A stretch of DNA of 64,000 nt, taken from Methylocystaceae bacterium (GTDB lineage: Bacteria > Pseudomonadota > Alphaproteobacteria > Rhizobiales > Beijerinckiaceae). How positions within the stretch are numbered: position 1 is the first letter of the stretch; each line of letters starts with the position of its first letter. A program made the position numbers and the translations under genes. A model generated the notes under the pieces. The model worked only from the letters and a program-made list of their open reading frames with translations. It was not told where the DNA came from and did not search any database. Below, piece by piece: positions 35,644-44,454 of the stretch. The stretch lies in contig WSXZ01000006.1 of NCBI GenBank assembly GCA_009773555.1, positions 37,321-101,320 of the forward strand, in the 5' to 3' direction.

Positions 35644-36693
35644 ATGACAGTCAAGGCTCTGCCTCAAATTGACGCATCCGCCGAGCGCTTCGAATTTCTC
35701 GTTGCGCCGCAGCACGCCGGCGCCCGGCTCGACCGCTTTCTCGCCGAACAGCCGGAGATCGTCGCCGCGCATCTGTCGCGCAGCCGCATCAAGGGGCTGA
35801 TCGAGGACAGCCGCGCGACCCTTGCCGGCGAGACGGCGCGCGATCCGGCCAAGAAGCTCGGCGCCGGAGATCACGTCACGCTCGACGTGCCGCCGGCGAC
35901 TCCGGCCGAGCCGCAGGGCGAAGATATCGCGCTCACCATTGTCTATGAGGACGAACATCTCCTCGTCATCGACAAGCCGGCCGGCCTCGTCGTGCATCCG
36001 GCGAGCGCGCATGAGAGCGGCACGTTGGTCAATGCGCTGATCGCCCATTGCGGCGACAGCCTTTCCGGCGTCGGCGGGGTGAAGAAGCCCGGCATCGTGC
36101 ATCGCATCGACAAGAATACGAGCGGCCTTTTGGTCGTCGCCAAGACCGACGCCGCGCATCATGGCCTCTCGCGCCTCTTCGCCGATCACGGCCGCAAACT
36201 GTCGCTGACGCGCGAATATTTCGCCTTCGTCTGGGGCGTTCCCGACCGCGCGCATGGAACGGTCGACGCGCCGCTCGGCCGCCATTCGACGCAGCGCGAG
36301 AAAATGGCGGTGGTGTCGGAAGCGCGCGGCCGCGAGGCGATCACCCATTGGGAGAAGGTCGAGGATTACGGCGTCGCCGCGCTCATGCGCTGCCAGCTGG
36401 AGACCGGCCGCACGCATCAGATCCGCGTGCATATGGCGCATATCGGCCATCCGCTGATCGGCGATCAAACCTATGGCGCGGGTTTTAAAACCAAGGTCGC
36501 GAAACTGACGCCCGCCGCGCGCGAGACCGTCGAGCGTTTGGGCCGCCAGGCGCTGCACGCCGCGACGCTCGGTTTCGAGCATCCGGTGACGAAAGAGGAG
36601 ATGATGTTTGAAAGCGAATTGCCGGAGGATTTGGCTGAGCTTCGGGAGGCGTTGAGCGCCACAGCGAAAAGCGGAACGGGCCGCGGCTCTTAA
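35644..36693 (+). CDS. rluD: RluA-family 23S rRNA pseudouridine synthase (RluD-type)
   Basis: A 349-residue enzyme. An S4-like RNA-binding region comes first (ARLDRFLAEQPEIVAAHLSR, SRIKGLIEDSRATL). The catalytic aspartate is in GIVHRIDKNTSGLLVVAKTD, and CQLETGRTHQIRVHMAHIGH is typical of RluD, which modifies helix 69 of 23S rRNA. The assignment to RluD and not RluC rests on length and the S4 domain. The start at 35644 is the ATG just before MTVKALPQ. Its end overlaps the end of the convergent parE by four bases. Confidence 0.88.
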   Translation: MTVKALPQIDASAERFEFLVAPQHAGARLDRFLAEQPEIVAAHLSRSRIKGLIEDSRATLAGETARDPAKKLGAGDHVTLDVPPATPAEPQGEDIALTIVYEDEHLLVIDKPAGLVVHPASAHESGTLVNALIAHCGDSLSGVGGVKKPGIVHRIDKNTSGLLVVAKTDAAHHGLSRLFADHGRKLSLTREYFAFVWGVPDRAHGTVDAPLGRHSTQREKMAVVSEARGREAITHWEKVEDYGVAALMRCQLETGRTHQIRVHMAHIGHPLIGDQTYGAGFKTKVAKLTPAARETVERLGRQALHAATLGFEHPVTKEEMMFESELPEDLAELREALSATAKSGTGRGS

Positions 36694-36980
36694 AGGTGAC
36701 GCTGGAAATCCATCCGCCGATGCAGAACGCGGACAACTTCGACGCCCTTTGGCGCTTTCCGGTAAAAGAGCACATGAGCGCCGACAGCGTGCTTGCGGTA
36801 GCCGGCGCGAACTTCGTCACAGGCGCGACCACGCTCGGGATCGGCGGCGACATAGGCCATCGCCACCGCGACTTGGCGAAGATAGGTTTCCGCTTGATCA
36901 GCGCCCCAACGGGCGACCGTGTAATTCCAGATGTCTTCTAGATCAGCCTGCGCTCGCGGCGTGAGCGCGTAGCGTCTCAT
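36690..36980 (-). CDS. parE: ParE-type toxin
   Basis: A 96-residue RelE/ParE-fold toxin: YALTPRAQADLEDIWNYTVA at the N-terminus, then DEVRAGYRKHAVGAHVLFYR and VVRVLHRRMDFQRHL. ParE toxins poison DNA gyrase. The start overlaps the stop of the antitoxin gene by four bases, the usual antitoxin-first order. The family fold and length are intact, so it may be functional. Confidence 0.9.
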   Translation of the reverse strand: MRRYALTPRAQADLEDIWNYTVARWGADQAETYLRQVAVAMAYVAADPERGRACDEVRAGYRKHAVGAHVLFYRKAPKGVEVVRVLHRRMDFQRHL

Positions 36981-37225
36981 CCCTTGACGTCTTCGGCTCG
37001 CTTGCGGGCGATGAACGCCTCCAAGTCGAAGGGCGTCGCTGCGCCGCTCTCCTCGCCTTCGATCAAGGCGATGCGCAGCGCACCGAGCCTGATCTCCTGC
37101 TCTTCGAGCAAGCGCAGCCCTGCTCGAACCACATCGCTGGCCGAGCCATAGCGACCTTCGGCGACTTGGCTTTCAACGAAGGCGGCGAGACGATCGCCGA
37201 TGACGATGGACGTGTTCTTAGCCAT
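36977..37225 (-). CDS. parD: ParD-type antitoxin
   Basis: An 82-residue ribbon-helix-helix antitoxin: TSIVIGDRLAAFVESQVAEG followed by GRYGSASDVVRAGLRLLEEQ. The C-terminal half would neutralise ParE. It also normally represses its own operon; an inverted repeat lies 24 bases upstream. Confidence 0.9.
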   Translation of the reverse strand: MAKNTSIVIGDRLAAFVESQVAEGRYGSASDVVRAGLRLLEEQEIRLGALRIALIEGEESGAATPFDLEAFIARKRAEDVKG

Positions 37226-37249
37226 GGCGGGCGACTCCCGACTTTAGGA

Positions 37250-37264
37250 TACCAAAATATGGTA
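37250..37264. promoter_or_regulatory. Candidate ParD operator
   Basis: The perfect inverted repeat TACCA-AAATA-TGGTA lies 25 bases upstream of parD and is AT-rich against its surroundings. Read on the minus strand it contains TACCATATTT, which can serve as the -10 region, so binding by the ParD/ParE complex would block transcription. Inferred from position and symmetry. Confidence 0.5.
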
Positions 37265-37375
37265 CAGCGATGTTCGGCGCAACTTCTGGAGGCGTTTCGC
37301 AATCAGACAGCGCTTGCTCGCCTACGCCGCCCGCATTACCCTTCCGCGTGTTGCTGATTTTGTGGAGTTTTTGTC

Positions 37376-38392
37376 ATGCGCGCACGCGCTGTTCGAATCC
37401 TGCTTTGTTCGTCATTGTCGCTCGTCGCCTCAGGCGCGACGGCGGATACGCCTGCATCGGGAACTTTCGTCGCCCGTCAGTCCTGTCCCGCGCTTCAATC
37501 GATCAGAACCGGCGCCAATCCGGGCAATGTCAGCGTCGAGCCGAATGGGCATTATTCCATTTTCGCCAAGAACAAGCCGAACGCGACGCATTATCTCATC
37601 GATGTCCCCGACGCTCAGCCGGGGCGCCGGTGGGTCGCGGTCGGATGCGGCGAGGCGAGGCTCGCTGAGGGCGGCGGCCAGCCGGGGAGCGGCGGCGAGC
37701 AAGCCTCCGGCGAGCAAGAGAATGACGGCGGCCCCGCGGCGCAAAAGCCGGATTACATCCTCGCCGTGAGCTGGCAGCCGGCCTTTTGCGAAGGCAAGCC
37801 CGACAAGACGGAATGCGAAACGCAAAGACCCGACCGGTTCGACGCGACGCATTTCACGCTGCATGGGCTCTGGCCAAAAAAACAATATTGCAACGTCGAT
37901 CGCCACATCGTCGCCGCCGATAAGGACAACCGCTGGAACGGCCTGCCCGAGCCTGAACTCTCCGACGCGACAAGGCACGCGCTGTCGGAAGTCATGCCGG
38001 GAACGATGTCGCTGCTCGAACGGCATGAGTGGATCAAACATGGCACGTGCTTTCCGGGAAGCGCGGCCGAAGCCTATTTTTCACGGACGCTGGCGCTGGT
38101 GTCGCAGCTGAATAGCTCCAAGGTTCAGGGGCTTTTCGCGGCGCATATCGGCGAGGAAATCACGCGCGATCAGCTCAAGGCGGCGTTCAATGAGACATTT
38201 GGAGACGGCGCCGCCGATCGGGTGCGCGTCGCCTGCAAGAGAGACGGCGGCCGCAATCTCATTGTCGAGATGACCATCGGATTGGTCGGCGACATCAAAC
38301 CCGACAGCAAACTCGCCGATCTTATGGCCGCCGCGCCGGCGACGGACCCCGGCTGCCCGAGCGGGGTGGTCGATGCAGTGGGGCTGCAGTAG
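37376..38392 (+). CDS. Secreted ribonuclease, T2 family
   Basis: A 338-residue exported RNase. The signal peptide is about residues 1-23 (MRARAVRILLCSSLSLVASG, then ATADTP). The two catalytic segments are intact: FTLHGLWPKKQ (CAS I) and HEWIKHGTCF (CAS II). Between them and the signal lies a Cys-containing N-terminal region of about 75 residues and a Gly/Gln-rich linker (GGGQPGSGGEQASGEQENDG), which is longer than in the minimal enzyme. It should cut RNA through a cyclic phosphate in the periplasm or outside the cell. Monocistronic; a repeat follows it. Confidence 0.92.
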   Translation: MRARAVRILLCSSLSLVASGATADTPASGTFVARQSCPALQSIRTGANPGNVSVEPNGHYSIFAKNKPNATHYLIDVPDAQPGRRWVAVGCGEARLAEGGGQPGSGGEQASGEQENDGGPAAQKPDYILAVSWQPAFCEGKPDKTECETQRPDRFDATHFTLHGLWPKKQYCNVDRHIVAADKDNRWNGLPEPELSDATRHALSEVMPGTMSLLERHEWIKHGTCFPGSAAEAYFSRTLALVSQLNSSKVQGLFAAHIGEEITRDQLKAAFNETFGDGAADRVRVACKRDGGRNLIVEMTIGLVGDIKPDSKLADLMAAAPATDPGCPSGVVDAVGLQ

Positions 38393-38403
38393 AGGGCGCG
38401 CCA

Positions 38404-38558
38404 ATCCCCTCGCCCCTCATCGCACTTCTCCCCGCAAGCGGGGAGAAGAGGCGTCAGACGATTCGCGAAAAAATCATGCGCGCGCGACGTGCAGAAGGCG
38501 CTGCGCCGCTGTCCCCTCTCCCAGCTTGCGGGGAGAGGTAAGGTGAGGGGCTTGGGCG
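38404..38558. repeat. REP-like hairpin element between RNase T2 and typA
   Basis: Contains CTTCTCCCC-GCAAGC-GGGGAGAAG at 38425-38448 and a second hairpin CCTCTCCC-n9-GGGGAGAGG near 38515, bracketed by CCCCTC...GAGGGG. The two genes converge here, so it may also act as a transcription end. Confidence 0.7.
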
Positions 38559-38572
38559 ATTGGCGAACCGCC

Positions 38573-40393
38573 TCACTCCACCAGCGCGGCCTTGCCCTTC
38601 GCCTTCTTGCGATCGTTCGGGTCGAGAAACACTTTGCGCAGGCGGATCGATTTCGGCGTCACTTCCACGCGCTCGTCGTCCTCGATATAGGCCAGCGCCT
38701 TTTCCAGCGTCATCTGGATCGGCGGCGTCAGGCGCACCGCCTCGTCCTTCGACTGGGTGCGGATGTTGGTGAGTTGCTTGCCTTTGAGCACATTGATCTC
38801 GAGATCATTGTCGCGGGTGTGCTCGCCGACGATCATGCCCTTGTAGACCTTCCAGCCCGGCTCGATCATCATCGGGCCGCGATCTTCCAGCTTCCACATG
38901 GCGTAGGCGACGGCCTCGCCGGAATCATTGCTGATCAGCACGCCGTTGCGGCGGCCCTGAATCTCGCCCTTGTAGGGCGCATATTCATGGAACAGCCGGT
39001 TCATGATCGCCGTGCCGCGCGTGTCCGTGAGAAGTTCGCCCTGATAGCCGATGAGGCCGCGCGTCGGCGCATGGAAGACGAGACGCAGGCGATTGCCGCC
39101 CGACGGGCGCATCTCGATCATCTCGGCCTTGCGCTCGTTCATCTTCTGCACGACGACGCCGCTGTGCTCCTCGTCGACGTCGATGACGACCTCTTCGATC
39201 GGCTCGAGGATCTCGCCGTTCTCATCCTTCTTGAAGACGACCTTGGGGCGCGAGACGCCAAGCTCGAAACCCTCGCGGCGCATGGTCTCGATCAGAATGC
39301 CGAGCTGCAATTCGCCGCGGCCCGAGACGATATAGGCGTCGCCCGCCGGCGCGTCCTCGACGCGCAGCGCAACATTGCCTTCGGCCTCCTTGAAGAGGCG
39401 CGCGCGGATCATGCGGCTCGTGACCTTGTCGCCTTCCGTGCCCGCGAGCGGGCTGTCATTGACGAGGAAGGTCATGGAGAGCGTCGGCGGATCGATCGGC
39501 TGCGCCTGCAGCGGCTCGTTGACTTCCAGCGCGCAGAGCGTGTCGGCGACGTTGAATTTTTCGAGACCGGCGATGGCGACGATGTCCCCGGCTTCCGCCT
39601 CCTCGATCGGCTGGCGCTCGATGCCGCGAAAGGCGAGAATTTTCGACACGCGCCCCTGCTCGACGATCTTGCCGGTGCGGTCGAGCACCTTCACCGCCTG
39701 ATTGGGCTTCACGCTGCCGGCGAAGACGCGGCCGGTGATGATGCGGCCGAGATAGGGATTGGCCTCCAGCAGCGTGCCGAGCATGCGGAAACCGCCGTCC
39801 TCGACGGTGGGCGCCGGCACATGCTTGACGACGAGATCGAACAGCGGCGCCATGCCGTCCTGCGGGCCGGTCGGCTCCTCGGCCATCCAGCCCTGCTTGG
39901 CGGAGCCGTAGATGATCGGGAAGTCGAGTTGCTCGTCGGTGGCGTCGAGCGCGGCGAAAAGGTCGAAGACCTCGTTGACGACTTCCGAGACGCGGGCGTC
40001 GGGCTTGTCGACCTTGTTGACGCAGACGATCGGCTTCAGGCCGATCTTGAGCGCCTTGCCGACGACGAATTTGGTCTGCGGCATCGGGCCTTCGGCGGCG
40101 TCGACGAGCACGATGGCGCCGTCGACCATCGACAGAATGCGCTCAACCTCGCCGCCGAAATCGGCGTGGCCGGGCGTGTCAACGATGTTGATGCGCACAT
40201 CCTTCCAGGTGATGGAGGTGGCCTTCGCCATGATGGTGATGCCGCGCTCTTTTTCGAGATCGTTGGAATCCATCACGCGCTCGATGACGCGCTGGTTTTC
40301 GCGAAAGGCGCCCGACTGCTGGAGCAGGCGGTCGACGAGCGTGGTCTTGCCATGGTCGACGTGGGCGATGATGGCGATGTTGCGCAGCTGCAT
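38573..40393 (-). CDS. typA: GTPase TypA/BipA
   Basis: A 606-residue ribosome-associated translational GTPase. G motifs are intact: [16 protein letters not shown] (G1), [12 protein letters not shown] (G2), [15 protein letters not shown] (G3) and [12 protein letters not shown] (G4). Domains II and III and the BipA-specific C-terminal domain follow ([20 protein letters not shown] region, [17 protein letters not shown] equivalent at about 530). Full family length. It is involved in ribosome assembly and stress adaptation. Confidence 0.97.
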   Translation of the reverse strand: MQLRNIAIIAHVDHGKTTLVDRLLQQSGAFRENQRVIERVMDSNDLEKERGITIMAKATSITWKDVRINIVDTPGHADFGGEVERILSMVDGAIVLVDAAEGPMPQTKFVVGKALKIGLKPIVCVNKVDKPDARVSEVVNEVFDLFAALDATDEQLDFPIIYGSAKQGWMAEEPTGPQDGMAPLFDLVVKHVPAPTVEDGGFRMLGTLLEANPYLGRIITGRVFAGSVKPNQAVKVLDRTGKIVEQGRVSKILAFRGIERQPIEEAEAGDIVAIAGLEKFNVADTLCALEVNEPLQAQPIDPPTLSMTFLVNDSPLAGTEGDKVTSRMIRARLFKEAEGNVALRVEDAPAGDAYIVSGRGELQLGILIETMRREGFELGVSRPKVVFKKDENGEILEPIEEVVIDVDEEHSGVVVQKMNERKAEMIEMRPSGGNRLRLVFHAPTRGLIGYQGELLTDTRGTAIMNRLFHEYAPYKGEIQGRRNGVLISNDSGEAVAYAMWKLEDRGPMMIEPGWKVYKGMIVGEHTRDNDLEINVLKGKQLTNIRTQSKDEAVRLTPPIQMTLEKALAYIEDDERVEVTPKSIRLRKVFLDPNDRKKAKGKAALVE

Positions 40394-40567
40394 GTTTAAA
40401 GGCCGGCCAGGTAAAACAGCCGCCTCTGCGGCCGCCCGAGAGCGGCCGGGAACTGGAGACGCTGGCTGTTGTTGCGATGCAGCGTCTCATACCCCAAGGC
40501 GGGAGAATTTGGAAGCGGAGCCGGCCTGGGCGATCCCGCCAGGGCCAGACCCCGCCCGAACCGCGGG

Positions 40568-42006
40568 CTACCGCGCCGGGCACTGCTCCCGGCAGCGGCG
40601 CCAGGCGGGGATGCATTGCGACCCGAGGCCGCCATCGGCGAGACAGGCGTCGCGCTCGGCGTTGCATTCCCGCAGGCACTGCTCGCGCGGCGTCGGCGGA
40701 GGCGGCGGGGGCGGCGGAGGCCGCTGCGCCGTGAAGGTGGTGAGCGGCCCGAGTTCCTGCTCGATCATGCTCATGGGGCTAAAGACAAAGGAGCTGCCGT
40801 CGTCTGGCCCTCCCCACAAAATGCCGTGCAGGCTCGCCTGGCTGCCGGTCGGCAGGATGGAGAAGACGGGCGAGCCGCTGTCGCCATTGTCCGTCAGCTT
40901 GTTCGTCCCGCTCACCCGACCGACGCGGCTCTGGCACAGGAGCCTGACGTCGGTGTCCGCGACATTGACGTCGATGCAGGTCGCGCGCACGTCGCCGAAG
41001 GCCCAGCCCGTCGTGCGGCCGACCTTGTTGAGCCGCATCCCGATGACCGAGTCCGGCGTCTCGCTCATGATCCGGAAGACGCCCGGAAAGCTATTGATCG
41101 TCAGCGAGCCGACATTATTCGTCGTTCGCGCAATTTCGAAACGGCCGCGGTCGATTCGGTAGTCGGCGTAGGCGCTGTCACTGAAGCGGCATTTCCTTCC
41201 CGAGGGGCATACGCCGCCGGTGAAAAAAGGCGGGTCTCTGTCCTCGTCGCCGATCTTATTGCCGGAAAACAGCGGATCGTTTGGCTGATGGAAATCGTCG
41301 TCATTGCTGACGCCGCGATTCTTGGTGCAATGAGAGTTGGTCACGAAGCCGTCGCGGCCGTTGCGCACGACGTTGAATCCCAGAGTGCAGATCTTGAAGG
41401 CGAAAACACCAGTGTCGATTTCGATCTGAACGCCGGCGGGCACCGGCCGACGTTTATCGCGCAACGAGGCGTGAAAACGGATCGGCTGCGTCTCTTCGAT
41501 GATCAGCGCTTCGAACGGAACGCCGAGCGATTTCGCCAGAGCTTCGAATCTTTGTCGCGACGGATCGCCGACGACGCCGATGGTCACGCGATTGCGGCGT
41601 TCGTCGAGATCGACGAAGACGATCTCCTGGCCGTCGAGCGACGGGCTGAAGCTTTTCTTCCATTTGGCGAGTTCGACGACGTCGTAGTCGCCCTTGATGA
41701 TGTTCGGTTCTTGAGCGCGGCCTTTGGCGGCGGCGTTTTGCGTCAGGAACTCCGCGCCGAGCACGCTGGCGATGGCCGACGTGACTTGCGACCGCGCGGC
41801 TTTCATTGCGTCCGCGCTGCGCAGTTCCGGCGCGTTTTTCATATAGACCTGCAGCGCGCCCTTCTCGTCGAAATACATCCCGCCGAAACCTGGCGCCTGC
41901 TCGCCAATTTTCACGAGCTTGTCGTCGAAGGTGGAGACGGCATCGCGGCTGTCGCAATCGTCATGGCGATGGCCACAACAGTTTTCAGCAATAATTTAAG
42001 GCCCAT
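40568..42006 (-). pseudogene. Secreted S1-like serine protease; signal peptide out of frame
   Basis: The mature part, in frame from about 41965 to 40568, is a chymotrypsin-fold protease: catalytic histidine in DGFVTNSHCTKN, catalytic serine in TDNGDSGSPVFSI, and a likely aspartate around SDSAYADYRID. It ends with a nine-proline linker and a Cys-rich tail (CLRECNAERDACLADG). A good start (GGAGGG, then ATG at 42006) reads MGLKLLLKTVVAIAMTIATA, a clear signal peptide, but stops at 41911 in a different frame. A one-base change between about 41940 and 41965 would join the signal to DAVSTFDDKLVKIGEQAPGF. Unless this is a sequence error, the protease would not be exported; a GTG at 41914 gives only a cytoplasmic form. 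Confidence 0.75.
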
Positions 42007-42140
42007 CGCGCCCTCCATTAAAATCATGCGCGGCGTGCGGGCGCGTATCGCCCGCGTTCGCCGTCAAATGGCGCCAATATGGACGTCCTGGCCAGCGTAG
42101 GACGTGTGCGCCAGCGTTGCGTCGTTTATTCGAATGAGAA

Positions 42141-43148
42141 CTAGAGCGCCGTGCCGGACTCGGCCACTGGCGTCCACAGCACCTGCTCAATGCGCGCCGC
42201 TCCCGTCGCGAGCATCACCAGCCGGTCGAAGCCGAGCGCGACGCCGCAGGCCGGCGGCATCTCAGCCAGAGCGGCGAGAAAATCCTCGTCGATCGGATAG
42301 GCCTCGCCGTAGATGCGGCGCTTCTCCTGCATCTGCGCCTCGAAGCGCCGGCGTTGCTCCGCCGCGTCGGTCAGTTCGGCGAAGCCATTGGCGAGCTCGA
42401 CGCCGCAGACATAGAGTTCGAAGCGATCGGCGAAGCGCGGATCATCGGCGTTGGCGCGGGCGAGCGCCGCCTCGCTCAACGGATAATCCGTTAGAATGGT
42501 CGGCCGCTCGCGACCGAGCATGGGCTCGATCTTTTCGGACATGATCTTGCTAAAGAGATCCGACCAGCTGTCGTCTTCGACGACCCTTATGCCGTCGCGC
42601 GCGGCGGCGCGCGCGAGCCCGTCGCGGTCGTCGAGCAGCGATGCCAAATCAATGCTGGCGTGGGTCGCAAAGGCCTCGCAGACGCTGATGATCTGCGGTT
42701 CCTCGAAGGGATCGCAAACGCGTTCCATCCAGGCGAAATCCGTGACGCCCGCCGCCCGCGCCGCGCTCGCCAGCAGTCCGGCGCAATCCTCCATCAGCCG
42801 CAGCGTCGGCGCCTCCGCGCGATACCACTCCAGCATGGTGAATTCCGGATGGTGCAGGGCGGAGCGCTCGCGATTGCGGAAGACGAGCAGCTTCTTGCAG
42901 GAAAATTCCGGCGAAGTATGGAGATAAAACCGGCTCCGCTCGCCGGCCGAGCCGATCAACTCCGTCGCAAAGGCCGAAAGATGCGTTTCATTGCCGCCGG
43001 ATAGCTGAAGCGCCGCCGTTTCGACCTCGGCGAAGCCTTCCGCGGCAAAGAAGCGTCGGGTGGCGGCGGCGATCGCCGCCCGCGCCTTGAGAAAGGGCTT
43101 GCGGTCGGCATAAACATCCCGAGCCCACCAAGGCGACGCGCGCGTCAT
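42141..43148 (-). CDS. epmA: EF-P (R)-beta-lysine ligase EpmA
   Basis: A 335-residue class II lysyl-tRNA-synthetase-like enzyme without the anticodon domain. Motif 2-like FYLHTSPEFSCKKLLVFRN and HPEFTMLEWYRA, then VCGVELANGFAELTDAAEQR and the motif 3-like PPACGVALGFDRLVML. It attaches beta-lysine to the target lysine of EF-P. The ATG at 43148 (MTRASPWWARDVYAD) is chosen; the upstream start at 43229 would add 27 atypical residues. It diverges from efp across a 95-base gap, which confirms the role. Confidence 0.93.
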   Translation of the reverse strand: MTRASPWWARDVYADRKPFLKARAAIAAATRRFFAAEGFAEVETAALQLSGGNETHLSAFATELIGSAGERSRFYLHTSPEFSCKKLLVFRNRERSALHHPEFTMLEWYRAEAPTLRLMEDCAGLLASAARAAGVTDFAWMERVCDPFEEPQIISVCEAFATHASIDLASLLDDRDGLARAAARDGIRVVEDDSWSDLFSKIMSEKIEPMLGRERPTILTDYPLSEAALARANADDPRFADRFELYVCGVELANGFAELTDAAEQRRRFEAQMQEKRRIYGEAYPIDEDFLAALAEMPPACGVALGFDRLVMLATGAARIEQVLWTPVAESGTAL

Positions 43149-43243
43149 AAGGTCTCCCGCGAGGCGGGGCCCGGATTGCCGGCGCGCCCGAAATATGGTC
43201 TGACCGCCGTTCATAAACCAAGCCGGCAATAAGGGATACGGAC

Positions 43244-43813
43244 GTGAAAGTCATCGCCAGTTCGATTCGCAAAGGCAATATCATCGAGAGAGATGACGGG
43301 CAGCTTTACGTCGTCCTGACCGCCGAAAGTTTTTTCCCCGGCAAGGGCACGCCGACGACGCAGATCGACATGCGCCGACTCTCGGACGGCGTCAAAACTT
43401 CGGACCGCTACAAAACGACCGAACAGGTCGAGCGCGCCTTCGTCGAGGATCAGGATTTCAGCTATCTCTACAATGACGGCGACGGCTATCATTTCATGAA
43501 TCAGGCGAGCTATGAGCAGATCATCGTGCCCACCGATGTGATCGGCGATCAGGCGCAATGGCTGCAGGAGGGCATGGTCTGCATCCTGTCGATGTTCAAC
43601 GGCGTGGCCGTTGGCATTCAGTTGCCGCCGCGCGTGACGCTGGAGATCATGGAGACAGAGCCGGCGATGAAGGGGCAGACCGCATCCTCGTCCTATAAGC
43701 CGGCGAAGCTCGCTAATGGCGCGCGCGTGATGGTCCCGCCGCATATTCAGCCGGGCACGCGCGTCGTCATCCAGACCGAGGACGGCGCCTATGTCGAGCG
43801 CGCCAAGGATTGA
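43244..43813 (+). CDS. efp: Translation elongation factor P
   Basis: A 189-residue EF-P that relieves ribosome stalling at polyproline. The three beta-barrel domains are recognisable from [20 protein letters not shown] to the C-terminal [20 protein letters not shown]. The modified loop [11 protein letters not shown] puts Lys34 where EpmA adds beta-lysine. The start is GTG. EpmB (lysine 2,3-aminomutase), needed to make beta-lysine, is not in this window. Confidence 0.97.
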   Translation: MKVIASSIRKGNIIERDDGQLYVVLTAESFFPGKGTPTTQIDMRRLSDGVKTSDRYKTTEQVERAFVEDQDFSYLYNDGDGYHFMNQASYEQIIVPTDVIGDQAQWLQEGMVCILSMFNGVAVGIQLPPRVTLEIMETEPAMKGQTASSSYKPAKLANGARVMVPPHIQPGTRVVIQTEDGAYVERAKD

Positions 43814-43957
43814 GGGGGCGTAACCCTCTCCCATCGGGAGAGGGTCGGTCCGAAGGACCGGGGTGAGGGGTTTCCCTTACGACGCTTTGTCCGCAACCCC
43901 TCACCCGGCTGCTCCGCAGCCACCCTCTCCCTATGGGAGAGGGTTGAAGCGCCCCCT
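43813..43957. repeat. REP-like mosaic element between efp and vsr
   Basis: Outer arms GAGGGGGCG and CGCCCCCT enclose two hairpins, ACCCTCTCCC-n3-GGGAGAGGGT at 43822 and ACCCTCTCCC-n3-GGGAGAGGGT near 43922. GGTCCGAAGGACC and GGCTGCTCCGCAGCC hairpins lie between. This composite of REP units also lies just downstream of efp and may end its transcript. Confidence 0.75.
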
Positions 43958-44369
43958 ACGCCAAGAATTTGCGCAGCTTCTTTTCCGTCGCCGCGGCGTC
44001 CCTCAGCTCGCATTCCCAGATCGTGAGCGCGCGCCAGCCCTGCGCCGCGAGCGCCGTCTGATGCGCCGCGTCGCGGGCGACGTTCTTGGCGATCTTGGCG
44101 CGCCAATAGTCGGCGTTGGCCTTGGGGCTGCGCGCGCCGCGCGGGCAATCATGCCCGTGCCAGAAACAGCCATGGACGAAGATCGCCCGCTTGCGGCCGA
44201 TGTAGGCGATATCGGGATTGCCGGGAACGTCCTTGCGATGCAGCCGATATCCCGGCGCGAAACGCCTCAACATCGTCCGCACGGCGATTTCGGGAGCGGT
44301 GTCGCGCCCCTTCACCGCGCGCATGATGGCGGAGCGCTGGGCGGGCGTTTCTTTGACGGTCACGCGCAA
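43956..44369 (-). CDS. vsr: Very short patch repair endonuclease (Vsr)
   Basis: A 137-residue Vsr-family nuclease: RSAIMRAVKGRDTAPEIAVR at the N-terminus, GNPDIAYIGRKRAIFVHGCF with the catalytic aspartate, and WHGHDCPRG. It nicks 5' of the T in T:G mismatches that arise from deamination of 5-methylcytosine. It lies downstream of a DNA cytosine methyltransferase gene on the same strand, the expected partnership, with an 85-base REP-like repeat between. Confidence 0.94.
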   Translation of the reverse strand: MRVTVKETPAQRSAIMRAVKGRDTAPEIAVRTMLRRFAPGYRLHRKDVPGNPDIAYIGRKRAIFVHGCFWHGHDCPRGARSPKANADYWRAKIAKNVARDAAHQTALAAQGWRALTIWECELRDAAATEKKLRKFLA

Positions 44370-44453
44370 TGCCCCCTCCCCAGCCCTCCCCCGCTGCGCT
44401 TCGCTTGCGGGAGAGGGAGCTTCCCTCTCCTGCGAAGCGGGGGAGGGTTAGGG
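44370..44453. repeat. REP-like inverted repeat between dcm and vsr
   Basis: The arms CCCTCCCC...CCTCCCCCGC and GCGGGGGAGGG...AGGGC pair across a centre containing CCGCTGCGCTTCGCTTGCGGG. They are related to the arms of the element at 23849. The element sits inside what should be a single dcm-vsr transcript. Confidence 0.75.
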
Positions 44454-44454
44454 C

